The position numbers were made by a program, and so were the translations under genes. The notes below the pieces were generated by a model. That model was not told the DNA's origin and made no database searches. It worked only from the letters and a program-made list of their open reading frames with translations. From Staphylococcus hyicus (GTDB lineage Bacteria > Bacillota > Bacilli > Staphylococcales > Staphylococcaceae), in NCBI RefSeq assembly GCF_000816085.1, contig NZ_CP008747.1, forward strand, positions 1,612,001 through 1,676,000: a stretch of DNA of 64,000 bases. The letters are read 5' to 3'. Shown here piece by piece: positions 29,736 through 39,722 of this stretch. The stretch's first letter is position 1. Every line of letters starts with the position of its first letter.

Positions 29736-31052
29736 TTATTTTACTTTAACATAATTAACTTTTTCATCTTTATCTTTAGGTACTTTAATTGGTGATGTTG
29801 TTTCAAACATAACTGACCCTTGTGGTGCTAATGTTTGAGGTAATTCACGAACAGGTTTAGGACTAATGCTATTCAATCCCGGTGCACCATTAAAACCATG
29901 TAATCCAGTAGCTTCTTTTTTCTCTAATGCTACTCTAAAGTTAGTCATAAATTCCCCAAGTGACATTTTAGGATCCACATGTTTATGAATGGCATTTTCT
30001 AATGCTTCACTTGTATTTGCTGGATCTTGTAAAATCTCTTTAAAAATTTTATCGCCGTTATCACTTTGCGCACTTAAATATTGTGAAAATAGATAAGATA
30101 ATGCGTAGTTTGAAAGCACGTCACCGCGATGATTCCATTTAATTAAAGAATGGCCATTCGCTATAGATGTAGAATTGTTGTAATATTCAATTCTATGATC
30201 TAAAGGTTTTTGAAGATACATATGTTCACTTGCCATTGCAAATGCTTCATCTAACCAAACATCCATTCCATCTTCTTTTTGTTCTTTGAGTAATTTTTGG
30301 TTCGCATTCACCATATGTTGATACTCATGAGCAAGTGTTGAATAGACTTTCTTTTCATTTAGATTATTTTTATCCGTTCCCATTGATGGGTACGTGTCCA
30401 TATAAAAGACTTCTGCTTTATTTGAATGAGGCACATCGTAAAGATCTCTCGGATGGAAATATCCACCAGTGTATGAACCTGTTGTTTCAAAGTCATCTTT
30501 AATGTCATAGACTAAAATATTTACTTTTCCATCGTGGTCAACGTCTGAAGGTTCACCAAATTTTTCTTTAACAAGGGGATCAATTTTATTATCAAATTCT
30601 TCTCCAATGTTCTTTGCTTGTTTATCTGTAATATAATTATCAGCAACCCAAACATTCGTATTTTTACCATTATATTTTAATTTAGCAGCTGTACGTTCAT
30701 TTTCATTCGTTCTCATATTTACGGTTGTAAATGAGCGAACATCGTTTAATTTTGAATTTGATAATGCATTTTCAGATTTTCGTGCACGCTCTGTAATTGG
30801 TGTTTTTTCTTTAGGTGCTTTAAATACTTTATCTTCTTGAAAGGATTGTAAATTTCTAGGTTTCATCGAATCTATCGTACTCTGTTTAAAATTGTTTTGT
30901 TTTAAAGTACCAATCGATGACTCTTGCGCATTTTTATTAATATCCTCGTTATTAATGATGTAAGTGTGTGCATCTGCAAAAGACCCTAAAGTGAAAGTTG
31001 CAAGTAACGAACTTGTGACAAGTGACGTAACCAATTTCTTTTTGTTTATCAT
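29736..31052 (-). CDS. shpI: Secreted neutral metalloprotease, M30 (hyicolysin/ShpI) type
   Basis: A 438 aa preproenzyme. The signal peptide has a KKK n-region and a hydrophobic core, with cleavage likely near SFADA-H (about 28). A charged pro-region runs to about 100. The zinc motif is HEYQH (242-246) and the probable third ligand is Glu269 in WLDEAFAM. A calcium-type loop DVDHDGKVN lies at 170-178. HEYQH and the overall architecture match S. hyicus ShpI, which is known to help process the extracellular lipase. It stands alone between pnp and rnjB with AAGGAGG 7 nt before its ATG and a 370 bp AT-rich upstream region. S. aureus has no gene here as I remember it. Confidence 0.87.
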   Translation of the reverse strand: MINKKKLVTSLVTSSLLATFTLGSFADAHTYIINNEDINKNAQESSIGTLKQNNFKQSTIDSMKPRNLQSFQEDKVFKAPKEKTPITERARKSENALSNSKLNDVRSFTTVNMRTNENERTAAKLKYNGKNTNVWVADNYITDKQAKNIGEEFDNKIDPLVKEKFGEPSDVDHDGKVNILVYDIKDDFETTGSYTGGYFHPRDLYDVPHSNKAEVFYMDTYPSMGTDKNNLNEKKVYSTLAHEYQHMVNANQKLLKEQKEDGMDVWLDEAFAMASEHMYLQKPLDHRIEYYNNSTSIANGHSLIKWNHRGDVLSNYALSYLFSQYLSAQSDNGDKIFKEILQDPANTSEALENAIHKHVDPKMSLGEFMTNFRVALEKKEATGLHGFNGAPGLNSISPKPVRELPQTLAPQGSVMFETTSPIKVPKDKDEKVNYVKVK

Positions 31053-31422
31053 GATGCTTCCTCCTTAAATCTTTATTAACATAAAGTTAGCATTTAATTA
31101 AACTCGAATCAATACTTTAATTATCTAATAATTTAATGATATTTTAACAACATAATATTAACCATAGATTTAATATTTATATACATTGCTGTGTAAATAT
31201 ACGTCAAGAAATGAATATTCTATTCCCATAATAAATTTTTATAAATTTTCAATAATTTGTAACATTTAAAAAATTCTATAATTAACATGTACTGACCTTC
31301 TCTTAAACCGAATGGTTAAGTGTTCATTGATACATATGACGACTCACGTAGTTATTTATTTGCATAAAAAAAGAAGCCGTCTATGTCTAAATAGAACGAC
31401 TCCATCTCTTAAATTTAGATTT
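31053..31422. other. AT-rich gap with shpI promoter region and pnp terminator
   Basis: A 370 bp gap without an ORF. On the minus strand TTGATT is followed 17 bp later by TAACTT, about 38 bp before the shpI ATG, a possible promoter with a weak -10. An imperfect palindrome CTTAAACC-gaa-TGGTTAAG lies at 31302-31320 and could be a regulator site. The pnp terminator is at the right end. Confidence 0.5.
31364..31404 (-). terminator. Terminator after pnp
   Basis: On the minus strand GAGTCGTTCTAT pairs with ATAGACGGCTTC (two G-U pairs) around a 6 nt loop and runs into UUUUUUUAU. Confidence 0.9.
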
Positions 31423-33525
31423 TTATTTCGAGTTTAATAAAACTTTGTGTGATGCATTGACACGACCTTGTTTATCAATTTCAGTAACTTTGACTTGAAG
31501 TGTATCTCCAATTTTCAATACATCTTCTACTTTATTAATGCGTTCATTTGCAATTTGTGAAATATGAACTAACGCATCTTTACCTGGGAATAACTCAACG
31601 AATGCGCCAAATTTTTCAATGCGTTTAACTTTACCTTCGTAGATTTGACCCACTTCAGCTTCACGTACAATACTTTCAATCCATGAACGCGCCTGATTAA
31701 TCATCTCTTGTTCTGTTGAACCAATATAAACCGTACCATCTTGTTCAATGTCTAACTTAACGCCCGTTGCATCAATAATTTCATTAATTTGTTTACCGCC
31801 AGGACCTATGACATCTCTAATTTTTTCTGGTTTAATTGTTAATATTTCTACCTTAGGTGCATAAGCACTTAATTCTGGACGTGGTTGCTCAATCGTTTGA
31901 AGCATGTGGTCTAAAATTGCTAAACGACCTTGACGTGCTTGTTCAAGGGCTTCTTCAATGACTTCTTTCGTTAAACCATCTATTTTAATGTCCATTTGAA
32001 TCGCAGTGATTCCTTCTTTTGTACCTGCCACCTTAAAGTCCATATCACCTAACGCATCTTCCATACCTTGAATATCAGTTAAAATGGTATAACTTTCATC
32101 ACGTGTGACAAGCCCCATTGCAATTCCTGCTACAGGCGCTTTAATTGGTACACCCGCATCCATTAACGCAAGTGTTGAACCACAGATAGATGCCTGAGAT
32201 GATGAACCATTTGATTCTAAAACTTCACTTACGATACGTACAGTGTAAGGGAATGTTTTTTCATCTGGAATGATATATTTTAATGCGCGTTCCCCTAAAG
32301 CGCCATGACCAATTTCGCGACGACCAGGTGCACGAACTGGCCCTGTTTCACCTACTGAGAAGTTCGGGAAATTGTAATGGTGCATAAATCGTTTGTGTTC
32401 TTCTTCACCTAAACCATCAATAATTTGGTACTCAGAAATCGAACCAAGCGTTAACACAGATAATGCTTGCGTTTGACCTCGTGTAAATAAGCCTGAACCA
32501 TGGGCACGTGGCAACAATCCAACTTCTGAAGATAATGGTCGAATTTCATCTGGTTTACGTCCGTCAGGTCTCACTTTCTCATCCGCAATCAGACGACGTA
32601 CTTCTTCTTTAATTAACGCATTAATAATTTGGTTGACTTCTTGGATTAAAGCCTCATTTTCAGGATCTTCTTCGTTAATATATTCAGCTATAATTGTTTC
32701 TTTTGCAGCATCTAAGTTTGCTTCACGTTCTTGCTTATCAACAGTTTGAATTGCTTGATAAAGTTGATGTGCTTCAGCTTTAGCTTTAACAGAATCAATT
32801 AATGTTTCATTTTTTTCTTGCGGCACAAAGTCATGTTTTTCAGGTTGAATATGCGCAATGATTTCTTCTTGGAAAGCACATAAACGTTGAATTTCTTTGT
32901 GTCCAAATAAAATCGCTTCTAACATTTCTGCTTCAGTGATTTCACTTGCTCCCGCTTCTACCATGTTAATCGCATCTTTATGTCCAGCAACTTCTAAATC
33001 CAAACGTGATGTTGCTTGCTGTTCTAAATTAGGGTTAATCACAAACTCCCCATCTACATAACCTACATTAACACCTGCAATAGGGCCTTGGAATGGAATA
33101 TCAGAGACACTGAGTGCCATAGATGATCCTATCATTGCTGCCATTTCCGGTGAACAATTTGGGTCTGCACTTAACACCATATTCATAATTTGAACATCAT
33201 GGCGATACCCGTCTGGGAAAAGTGGACGGATTGGACGGTCAATTAAACGCGCTGTTAACGTTGCTTCATCAGCTGGTCGTCCTTCACGTTTTTTAAAGCC
33301 ACCTGGAATTTTACCAGCAGCATACATTTTTTCTTCATAGTTTACTGTTAATGGGAAGAAATCACCATCGCGTGGCTCCTTAGAGGCTGTTGCCGTCGAT
33401 AAAACTACTGTATCTCCATAACGAACAAGGACAGCACCGTTCGCTTGTTTCGCGAGTTGACCTGTTTCAATTGTTAACGGTCGATTGGCCCACTCCGTTT
33501 TAAATACCTTTTTTTCTTGAGACAT
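31423..33525 (-). CDS. pnp: Polyribonucleotide nucleotidyltransferase (PNPase)
   Basis: Phosphate-dependent 3'-5' exoribonuclease of the RNA degradosome-like network. Two RNase PH domains (about 1-220 and 310-540, the second with [20 protein letters not shown]) flank a helical linker. A KH domain ([20 protein letters not shown] loop, about 560) and an S1 domain ([18 protein letters not shown], about 625-640) close the chain. At 700 aa it is full length. It lies downstream of rpsO after a terminator, the classical rpsO-pnp order. Confidence 0.97.
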   Translation of the reverse strand: MSQEKKVFKTEWANRPLTIETGQLAKQANGAVLVRYGDTVVLSTATASKEPRDGDFFPLTVNYEEKMYAAGKIPGGFKKREGRPADEATLTARLIDRPIRPLFPDGYRHDVQIMNMVLSADPNCSPEMAAMIGSSMALSVSDIPFQGPIAGVNVGYVDGEFVINPNLEQQATSRLDLEVAGHKDAINMVEAGASEITEAEMLEAILFGHKEIQRLCAFQEEIIAHIQPEKHDFVPQEKNETLIDSVKAKAEAHQLYQAIQTVDKQEREANLDAAKETIIAEYINEEDPENEALIQEVNQIINALIKEEVRRLIADEKVRPDGRKPDEIRPLSSEVGLLPRAHGSGLFTRGQTQALSVLTLGSISEYQIIDGLGEEEHKRFMHHYNFPNFSVGETGPVRAPGRREIGHGALGERALKYIIPDEKTFPYTVRIVSEVLESNGSSSQASICGSTLALMDAGVPIKAPVAGIAMGLVTRDESYTILTDIQGMEDALGDMDFKVAGTKEGITAIQMDIKIDGLTKEVIEEALEQARQGRLAILDHMLQTIEQPRPELSAYAPKVEILTIKPEKIRDVIGPGGKQINEIIDATGVKLDIEQDGTVYIGSTEQEMINQARSWIESIVREAEVGQIYEGKVKRIEKFGAFVELFPGKDALVHISQIANERINKVEDVLKIGDTLQVKVTEIDKQGRVNASHKVLLNSK

Positions 33526-33647
33526 GCGTTATCTCCTCTCTCCTACTTCTAAATACATTTCAAATACATTTCAATCCTATTATAGCTTACGATTAAAAAA
33601 CGTTACAAACGCTTTAAAAACCGTGAATGCGGACTTACGCTTATAGT

Positions 33648-33686
33648 AAAAAAAGAAAGAAACCAAAGCCTGGCCTCTTTCTTTCA
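33648..33686 (-). terminator. Terminator after rpsO
   Basis: On the minus strand AAAGAAAGAGGCCA pairs with TTGGTTTCTTTCTTT (with a small internal loop) followed by a run of U. It partly separates rpsO from pnp, which starts about 125 bp further. Confidence 0.8.
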
Positions 33687-33698
33687 ATGTAAAATACA

Positions 33699-33968
33699 TT
33701 AACGACGGATACCTAATGACTTAATAAGTTCACGGTAACGTTGAATGTCTTTTTCACGTAAATAGTTTAATAAATGGCGACGACGACCTACCATTTTTAA
33801 TAAACCACGACGAGAGTGGTGGTCTTTTTTATGTGTACGTAAGTGATCGTTTAATGCATTAATTTCTGCAGTTAACACAGCGATTTGAACTTCTGGTGAA
33901 CCAGTGTCAGATTCGTGTGTACGGTATTGTTTAATTAATTCATTTTTGCGTTCTTGTGAAATTGCCAT
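33699..33968 (-). CDS. rpsO: 30S ribosomal protein S15
   Basis: An 89 aa primary 16S rRNA-binding protein of the small subunit platform. The conserved stretch [10 protein letters not shown] (about 21-30) and the RNA-contacting [19 protein letters not shown] (about 49-67) are complete. The ribosome site AAAGGAGG is strong. It is downstream of ribF; a structured leader (33999-34071) may allow S15 feedback control, as in other bacteria. Confidence 0.98.
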   Translation of the reverse strand: MAISQERKNELIKQYRTHESDTGSPEVQIAVLTAEINALNDHLRTHKKDHHSRRGLLKMVGRRRHLLNYLREKDIQRYRELIKSLGIRR

Positions 33969-33998
33969 TTGTCAATTTCCTCCTTTAATTTTTTAAAT

Positions 33999-34071
33999 GC
34001 CTTAATCCGAGTGAGGCGTCGGAGTCTCAACCTACCAAGACTAAGGTCGTAAGTCTTTACTTACAGACCTT
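33999..34071 (-). promoter_or_regulatory. Candidate structured leader of rpsO
   Basis: In mRNA sense AAGGTC-t-GTAAGT pairs with ACTTAC-GACCTT (34043-34071) around a short loop but is followed by AGUC, not U. Further stems are possible (CCGA/TCGG and GAG/CTC within 34002-34030) before the rpsO ribosome site. S15 leaders that bind S15 are known in several bacteria. Whether this one does is inference. The first hairpin overlaps the ribF stop codon. Confidence 0.4.
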
Positions 34072-35041
34072 ATTTATTATAAGATACTTTATCACCAAAA
34101 TCAACAGATAATAAATATTTGGCACGTTCTTTATCTTGATTCATCTGTGCGACTAAAGGGTCGATTCCATCAAATTTTAATTCAGGACGAATATAATGAT
34201 GCCAGTATAATACAACGCGTTCACCGTAAATCGTATCATCAAAATCGAATATATTGACTTCGATAACCACTTGAGGCAAATCTTCATGGAATGTTGGTTT
34301 AACACCCACATTACAAACGCCTCTATATATAGTGTCACTCGATCCTATTTTCATCGTGACTGCATAAACACCTTTCGTTGGTAACAAATAGTCATCACTA
34401 GGTTCTATATTAGCAGTCGGAAATCCAATCGTACGTCCACGTTTCTCACCTTGGACGACAGTCCCTTTAATTTGATAACGATAGCCTAATTGTTCATTTG
34501 CTTTTTGTAAATTCCCTTTTTTTAACGCTTCACGTATAGCCGTCGTGGAAATTTTCTCATTATCAATATCCTGTTTGCCTACTGTAATACAGTCGAATTG
34601 CTCTCTGTACTCCTGTAACATGGCCATATTGCCTTTACCATATTTACCAAAAGTAAAATCAAATCCAGCAACAATGACTTGAGCTCGATTTTTCAATAAA
34701 TAATCTTTCACAAAAGATTCTGAAGAGACTTCTGCGAAACGAGATGAAAAATTGACTACTAAGCAATAATCAATTTCATATTGGCGTAAAAGGTTGAGTT
34801 TATCATCTAAAGGTGTTAAATATGTCGTACGCTTTTGTTTAGGATTTAAAACGACTGAAGGATGGGGATCAAAAGTCATGACTGCTTTTTTTAGGTGACG
34901 CGCGTTTGCAACCTCATTCAATTTTTCGATCAATGCTTGATGCCCACGGTGGAGGCCGTCAAAAAATCCTAATGCAATTGCAATATCCTCTTGAATGTAC
35001 TGCTCAGGTTGAATGGGGTGTGTAATTTCTATAACTTCCAT
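34070..35041 (-). CDS. ribF: Bifunctional riboflavin kinase / FAD synthetase
   Basis: Converts riboflavin to FMN and FMN to FAD. The N-terminal nucleotidyltransferase domain has LGFFDGLHRGHQALI (about 25-39) and the later ISTTAIR. The C-terminal flavokinase domain has GEKRGRTIGFPTANI (about 198-212) and GVYAVTM. At 323 aa it is a normal two-domain protein. It lies 14 bp after truB and upstream of rpsO, the standard Firmicutes order. Confidence 0.97.
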   Translation of the reverse strand: MEVIEITHPIQPEQYIQEDIAIALGFFDGLHRGHQALIEKLNEVANARHLKKAVMTFDPHPSVVLNPKQKRTTYLTPLDDKLNLLRQYEIDYCLVVNFSSRFAEVSSESFVKDYLLKNRAQVIVAGFDFTFGKYGKGNMAMLQEYREQFDCITVGKQDIDNEKISTTAIREALKKGNLQKANEQLGYRYQIKGTVVQGEKRGRTIGFPTANIEPSDDYLLPTKGVYAVTMKIGSSDTIYRGVCNVGVKPTFHEDLPQVVIEVNIFDFDDTIYGERVVLYWHHYIRPELKFDGIDPLVAQMNQDKERAKYLLSVDFGDKVSYNK

Positions 35042-35055
35042 ATTCCTATGCTCCT

Positions 35056-35982
35056 TTAGTTAAACACCTTTTTCGGTTTAATTTCGCTGTGATTCGACGG
35101 ATGTGGCTCATAAATGGCTAAAACTGCATTTGATGTTGCATCAACAAAAACACATTGGTTTTGAATTTTTATATTTAATGGTTGGCGTAACAATTTTTGA
35201 CCATTAGAAATACGTTGTTTTAATTGTTCGTCATCCACATATATCATGGGTAAAGCTTTCAACCCATAAATCATAGGTAGAATAAAATCTTTCAATGTAT
35301 CATTTTGATGTTTTTCTGCTATCGATTCAATTGATAAAGCTTGATCGATATGAAAACCACCACTTTCTATACGTGTTAAACGAGACATATGTGCAGGCAC
35401 ATTTAACTGCTTTCCAATATCAGTTGCTAAAGTCCGAATATACGTACCTTTGCCACAGGCTACTTCTATATTAAATGTAGCACATTCTTTATCAAAAACC
35501 ACTTGATTTATTCGATCTATTTTCATAATTTCGACTTGGCGTGCCGGCCGCTCAATTGTTTCACCACGTCTGGCATATTCATACAATTTTCGACCATTCA
35601 CTTTAACAGAAGAGTACATTGGGGGGATTTGTGTGATTACGCCTTGAAAAGAAGCCAGCACTTCGTCTATTTGTTCTTCGGAAATAGATTGTGCCGCAAT
35701 GCTTTCCTGTTTTATTATTTCTCCCGTTTGATCCTCTGTAGTCGTTGAGATACCTAATGTAACTTCTGCTATATAAGTTTTCCCCATATCCATCACATAG
35801 TCACTTAATTTTGTAGCTTGACCAATACAAATCGGCAGTACGCCATCTACTTCGGGATCTAAAGTCCCTGTGTGGCCAATCTTCTTTGTCTTCAAAATTT
35901 TTCGTAGTTTAAAAACTACATCATGACTTGTTAATCCACGCGCTTTATACACAGGTAAAATACCATGATACATTTTACTCAC
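35056..35982 (-). CDS. truB: tRNA pseudouridine(55) synthase
   Basis: Makes the T-loop pseudouridine 55 in tRNAs. The catalytic Asp is D42 in [15 protein letters not shown]. Other family blocks are [19 protein letters not shown] and the GTYIRTLA motif. The C-terminal PUA-like part covers about 225-308. At 308 aa it is full length. It follows rbfA after a strong terminator, so truB-ribF likely have a separate promoter or depend on read-through. Confidence 0.97.
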   Translation of the reverse strand: MSKMYHGILPVYKARGLTSHDVVFKLRKILKTKKIGHTGTLDPEVDGVLPICIGQATKLSDYVMDMGKTYIAEVTLGISTTTEDQTGEIIKQESIAAQSISEEQIDEVLASFQGVITQIPPMYSSVKVNGRKLYEYARRGETIERPARQVEIMKIDRINQVVFDKECATFNIEVACGKGTYIRTLATDIGKQLNVPAHMSRLTRIESGGFHIDQALSIESIAEKHQNDTLKDFILPMIYGLKALPMIYVDDEQLKQRISNGQKLLRQPLNIKIQNQCVFVDATSNAVLAIYEPHPSNHSEIKPKKVFN

Positions 35983-35992
35983 CTCTTGTCAT

Positions 35993-36040
35993 AAAAAAAC
36001 TAGGATACGATTCACACTTTGGTTCTGAAACGTATCCTAG
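35993..36040 (-). terminator. Strong terminator between rbfA and truB
   Basis: On the minus strand CTAGGATACG (36031-36040) pairs perfectly with CGTATCCTAG (36000-36009) and is followed by UUUUUUUAU. Confidence 0.92.
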
Positions 36041-36049
36041 TAGCACAAT

Positions 36050-36394
36050 TTAATCTTTTTTGTGTAAATCTTGAATCAATTGTTCGATTCTATTACCATA
36101 TTCAATCGATTCGTCATATTCGAATTGCAATTCAGGTACAACGCGCAAACGCATACGTTGTCCAATTTCAGTTTTGATAAATCCTTTAGCTTTTTCTAGC
36201 CCTTTAAATGTATCTTCTTTCTCTTTATCGCTACCAAGCACTGTACAATACACCTTTGCTAACGATAAATCATTTGTAGGTTGAACATCTGTAATTGTCA
36301 AAAATCCTACACGTGGATCTTTGAGCTTATTATTAATGATATCCATTAATTCTTTTTTCATTTGTTCACCAACGCGTTCAGCTCTCATATTCAT
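36050..36394 (-). CDS. rbfA: 30S ribosome-binding factor A
   Basis: Small KH-like protein needed for late 16S rRNA and 30S maturation. The 114 aa chain shows the family pattern: [18 protein letters not shown] at the N-terminus, [13 protein letters not shown] with the kinked loop, and a C-terminal [15 protein letters not shown]. It normally follows infB directly; here a VOC gene and a terminator lie in between. A strong terminator follows. Confidence 0.96.
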   Translation of the reverse strand: MNMRAERVGEQMKKELMDIINNKLKDPRVGFLTITDVQPTNDLSLAKVYCTVLGSDKEKEDTFKGLEKAKGFIKTEIGQRMRLRVVPELQFEYDESIEYGNRIEQLIQDLHKKD

Positions 36395-36494
36395 TCTTTC
36401 TCACCTCTTTGTATACATATTTCTAACATTAACTTCAATAACATATTATAAATGAGAGACGAAATGTCCGTCAATGTGCAAACTCTAACCTCAG

Positions 36495-36878
36495 CTAATC
36501 ATTGAAAACGAGAACATTGAAGAAATGTTGGTCAATATCTTGAAATACACAACCGATAAATCCATTACGCTCATGCTTCGGTTGAATCAATGTTCCACCT
36601 GCATGGGTCACTTTTTCAATCAGCTGATCTAATTTTGACTCATCAGCGACTGAAAGTGAGATAAGGACATCATGACCACTCACTTCTTGCTGCACATAAG
36701 CATGAAACGTAGGTTTTTCAACGAACATTATCGGCGAAGATGGACCAGCTTTTATTCCAAACATATGACCTTGCTGTTCAGGTCGTTGCATAATTTCAAA
36801 ACCTATTTTCTTATAAAACGCCATACTTGCATTTAAATCTTTTACAGCTAAATTAAACCACATATTCGTCACTATCAT
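36495..36878 (-). CDS. VOC-family (glyoxalase/bleomycin-resistance-like) protein
   Basis: A 127 aa single-chain VOC-fold protein with two beta-alpha-beta-beta-beta repeats: MWFNLAVKDLNASMAFYKKIGFEI at about 6-29 (quoted in part) and HDVLISLSVADESKLDQLIEK near 70. Metal-ligand residues typical of glyoxalase I are not obvious, so the activity is unknown. Members of this branch bind small molecules or divalent metals. Ribosome site AAGGGGG, 6 nt from the ATG. It is unrelated in function to the infB-rbfA translation genes around it and is an insertion in that block. Confidence 0.78.
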   Translation of the reverse strand: MIVTNMWFNLAVKDLNASMAFYKKIGFEIMQRPEQQGHMFGIKAGPSSPIMFVEKPTFHAYVQQEVSGHDVLISLSVADESKLDQLIEKVTHAGGTLIQPKHERNGFIGCVFQDIDQHFFNVLVFND

Positions 36879-36906
36879 TCGAATCCCCCTTGTTCACATA
36901 GGCATA

Positions 36907-36946
36907 ATAAAAAAGAAGCAAGGACCTTCATTTGTCCAAGCTCCTT
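36907..36946 (-). terminator. Terminator after infB
   Basis: On the minus strand AAGGAGC and GGAC pair with GTCC and GCTTCTT (a two-base mismatch between) and are followed by UUUUUUAUUAU. It isolates infB from the VOC gene. Confidence 0.8.
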
Positions 36947-36971
36947 AAATCATCATGAAGTGATCAGCTTC

Positions 36972-39107
36972 CTATTTACGCTCAACTTCAACCATTACGT
37001 AAGCTTCAATAATATCGCCTTCTTTAATATCATTGAATTTCTCAATTGTGATACCACATTCGTACCCTTGTGCCACTTCTTTCGCGTCATCTTTAAAACG
37101 TTTTAACGTGTCTAATTCACCTTCGAACAAGACAACACCATCACGAATAATACGAACGCCAGAGTCACGTGTGATTTTGCCATCAATAACATAACTACCT
37201 GCAATCGTTCCAACTTTAGAAACTTTGAATGTTTGACGTACTTCAGCTTGACCGATGACTTTTTCTTCATATTCAGGATCAAGCATACCTTTCATCGCAG
37301 ATTCGATTTCTTCGATAACATTATATATAACGCGATGTAAACGCATATCGACATTTTCAGCTTCTGCCGCACGTTTCGCACCTGCATCTGGACGTACATT
37401 GAAACCGATAATAATACCGTTCGAAGCGTTTGCTAAAGTAACGTCAGATTCATTTATCGCACCTGTCGCAGTATGAATAATACGTACATTGACACCTTCA
37501 ACATCAATTTTCATTAATGAGGCTGCAAGTGCTTCGACTGAACCTTGTACATCACCTTTGATAATGACATTTAAATCTTTCATTTCACCTTGCTTCATTT
37601 GTTCAAACAAGTTATCTAATGATACATTTTTACTTTCTTGACGTTGTTGTAAAATACTTTGTTGCTCACGTGCTTCACCAATACGACGCGCTTTCTTTTC
37701 ATCTTTAAAGACAACGAAGCGGTCACCTGCTTGTGGTACATCATTTAAACCGGTGATTTCAACAGGCGTAGAAGGACCAGCAACTTTTATTCGCTTCCCA
37801 AGATCATTCACCATTGCACGGACTTTACCATGTGTATTACCTACGACAATCGCATCTCCAACATGAAGCGTACCATTTTGGACAAGCAATGATGCAGCTG
37901 GACCGCGAGATTTATCTAATTCTGCTTCAATTACCGTACCCACTGCCGCTTTATCAGCATTGGCTTTTAATTCTTGCACCTCTGCTACAAGCCCAATCAT
38001 TTCCAGCAAATCATCAATGCCTTCACCGCTTAAAGCTGAAAGTGGGACGAAAATCGTATCGCCACCCCAGTCTTCAGGAATGAGGTTATATTCCGTTAAT
38101 TCTTGCATCACGCGATCAGGGTTTGCTGTTGGTTTATCGATTTTATTCACAGCGACAATAATTGGCACTTCTGCCTCTTTGGCGTGGTTAATCGCTTCGA
38201 TCGTCTGAGGCATCACACCATCGTCAGCAGCCACTACTAAAATCGTGATATCTGTCACTTGCGCACCACGTGCACGCATTGTTGTAAACGCTGCGTGTCC
38301 TGGCGTATCTAAAAATGTAATTTTCTTATCATTATTTTCAATTTGATAAGCACCGATATGTTGTGTAATACCGCCTGCTTCTCCTTCAGTAACACGTGTA
38401 TTTCGAATAGAGTCAAGGAGTGTTGTTTTACCGTGGTCTACGTGACCCATAATCGTCACGACAGCTGGTCTTTCAGATGCATCTGCATCATTTTCCACAT
38501 CTTCAAAATAAATCGTTAAGTCATTATCATCTATGACGACTTCTTCTTCCAATTCAACACCATAGTCAGAAGCAACAAGCTCTAACGCCTCAATATCAAG
38601 CGATTGATTGATATTAGCCATGATACCTAATAAGAATAGTTTTTTAATAATTTCTGATGAATCCACACCTAATTTGTCAGCCAATTCTCCTACAGTGATG
38701 CCTTCTGTATACGTAATTTTAGACGGCATTGCTTTAGGTTCTGGAGCAGGTGTTGCTTGTTTTTGTTTTTGATTACGGTTTTGCTTATTATTTTTGTTAT
38801 GACGCTTGTTGTTTTTTGTTTGTTTAGCATTACCGTTATTTTTAGTGGAATTATGTTGCTTGTTTTGATTTTGTTTCGGTTGTTCTTTCTTTTGACCACT
38901 TTGTGTGGATTGATTTTTTTTAGATGATGACTGTTCTTTAGATGTGTTGTCTTTTTTGAATGCTTTGTCTAATGTTTTCACATGATCATCTTCTAATGTT
39001 TGCATGTGGTTAGATACTTCTACGCCAGACTTTTTTAATTCGTCAATAACATCTTTACTCTTTATATTTAATGATTTGGCATATTCATAGATTCTTTGTT
39101 TACTCAT
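36972..39107 (-). CDS. infB: Translation initiation factor IF-2
   Basis: GTPase that brings fMet-tRNA to the 30S subunit. The ATG at 39107 is taken as start because GGAGTGGTTCA places a site 7 nt before it and the product begins [19 protein letters not shown] like other staphylococcal IF-2; the upstream in-frame ATG at 39131 lies inside ylxQ. Layout: N-terminal IF2N helix domain, a K/N/Q-rich disordered linker (about 55-125), a second IF2N (about 130-180), the G domain with GHVDHGKT (221-228) and NKID, then beta-barrel and C-terminal domains. 711 aa. Followed by a terminator. Confidence 0.97.
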   Translation of the reverse strand: MSKQRIYEYAKSLNIKSKDVIDELKKSGVEVSNHMQTLEDDHVKTLDKAFKKDNTSKEQSSSKKNQSTQSGQKKEQPKQNQNKQHNSTKNNGNAKQTKNNKRHNKNNKQNRNQKQKQATPAPEPKAMPSKITYTEGITVGELADKLGVDSSEIIKKLFLLGIMANINQSLDIEALELVASDYGVELEEEVVIDDNDLTIYFEDVENDADASERPAVVTIMGHVDHGKTTLLDSIRNTRVTEGEAGGITQHIGAYQIENNDKKITFLDTPGHAAFTTMRARGAQVTDITILVVAADDGVMPQTIEAINHAKEAEVPIIVAVNKIDKPTANPDRVMQELTEYNLIPEDWGGDTIFVPLSALSGEGIDDLLEMIGLVAEVQELKANADKAAVGTVIEAELDKSRGPAASLLVQNGTLHVGDAIVVGNTHGKVRAMVNDLGKRIKVAGPSTPVEITGLNDVPQAGDRFVVFKDEKKARRIGEAREQQSILQQRQESKNVSLDNLFEQMKQGEMKDLNVIIKGDVQGSVEALAASLMKIDVEGVNVRIIHTATGAINESDVTLANASNGIIIGFNVRPDAGAKRAAEAENVDMRLHRVIYNVIEEIESAMKGMLDPEYEEKVIGQAEVRQTFKVSKVGTIAGSYVIDGKITRDSGVRIIRDGVVLFEGELDTLKRFKDDAKEVAQGYECGITIEKFNDIKEGDIIEAYVMVEVERK

Positions 39108-39123
39108 TGAACCACTCCTTACT

Positions 39124-39426
39124 TTATTCATCGATCATAGAAATTAATTTCTTTGCGAAACCTTGATCGGTGATGCCGATATTAACCCGTGCTTCTTTCC
39201 CAACCGCTTCACCCAGCTCATAGCGGTTACTAATCAAGCGATACGGAATGTGATAACTTTTACATTTATTCGTCAGTGTTTTTATTGTATTTTCTGATGC
39301 GTCACTTGCGATAAGCACTAGGTAAAGTCGTTGTTTCTTAATTTCCGTTAGAATGACACTTTCGCCACTTTTTACTTTACCCGCGCGCATTGCAAGTCCT
39401 AAAAAATTTAGTAATGGTTGTTTCAT
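39124..39426 (-). CDS. ylxQ: L7Ae-family RNA-binding protein YlxQ
   Basis: A 100 aa L7Ae/L30e/Gadd45-fold protein ([37 protein letters not shown]). In Gram-positive bacteria this protein (YlxQ) sits between ylxR and infB. It binds kink-turn RNA in homologues, but its cellular role is unclear. Its start overlaps the ylxR stop by 4 bp and its end is 17 bp before infB, so the genes are coupled. Confidence 0.92.
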   Translation of the reverse strand: MKQPLLNFLGLAMRAGKVKSGESVILTEIKKQRLYLVLIASDASENTIKTLTNKCKSYHIPYRLISNRYELGEAVGKEARVNIGITDQGFAKKLISMIDE

Positions 39427-39710
39427 TTTGTTGGAATCTCTTCCCTATAAATTAAGCGGATAATTTCTTTATATACTGGCGCTAATTCATCTTGAGATGC
39501 TTTAAAAAACTGTTCTAGTTTTTGTGAAGCTTGTGCTTTTTCAATAAGGGTAACATCTTTTGATACATAGGCACCACGTCCTTGTTTTTTTCCCGTGGCA
39601 TCTGCAGAAATTTCGCCTTCTTTATTTTGAACCACACGTATCATATCTTTTTTAGGTTTCATTTCATTCGATAAAATACATTTACGCATAGGAATTTTAC
39701 GTTTTTTCAA
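39423..39710 (-). CDS. ylxR: YlxR / RnpM (DUF448) RNA-binding protein
   Basis: A 95 aa basic protein with the family opening RKIPMRKCILSNEMKPKKDM, then a KKQGRGAYVSKD loop. Recent work in B. subtilis names YlxR as RnpM, a modulator of RNase P. It is between nusA and ylxQ in the nusA-infB operon. Confidence 0.93.
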   Translation of the reverse strand: MKKRKIPMRKCILSNEMKPKKDMIRVVQNKEGEISADATGKKQGRGAYVSKDVTLIEKAQASQKLEQFFKASQDELAPVYKEIIRLIYREEIPTK

Positions 39711-39722
39711 GAAAAATACCTC

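Noticed and set aside
37255-38208. Overlapping plus-strand frames opposite infB
   Set aside because: They lie wholly inside a conserved gene, read as Ser/Ala-rich nonsense and lack ribosome sites.
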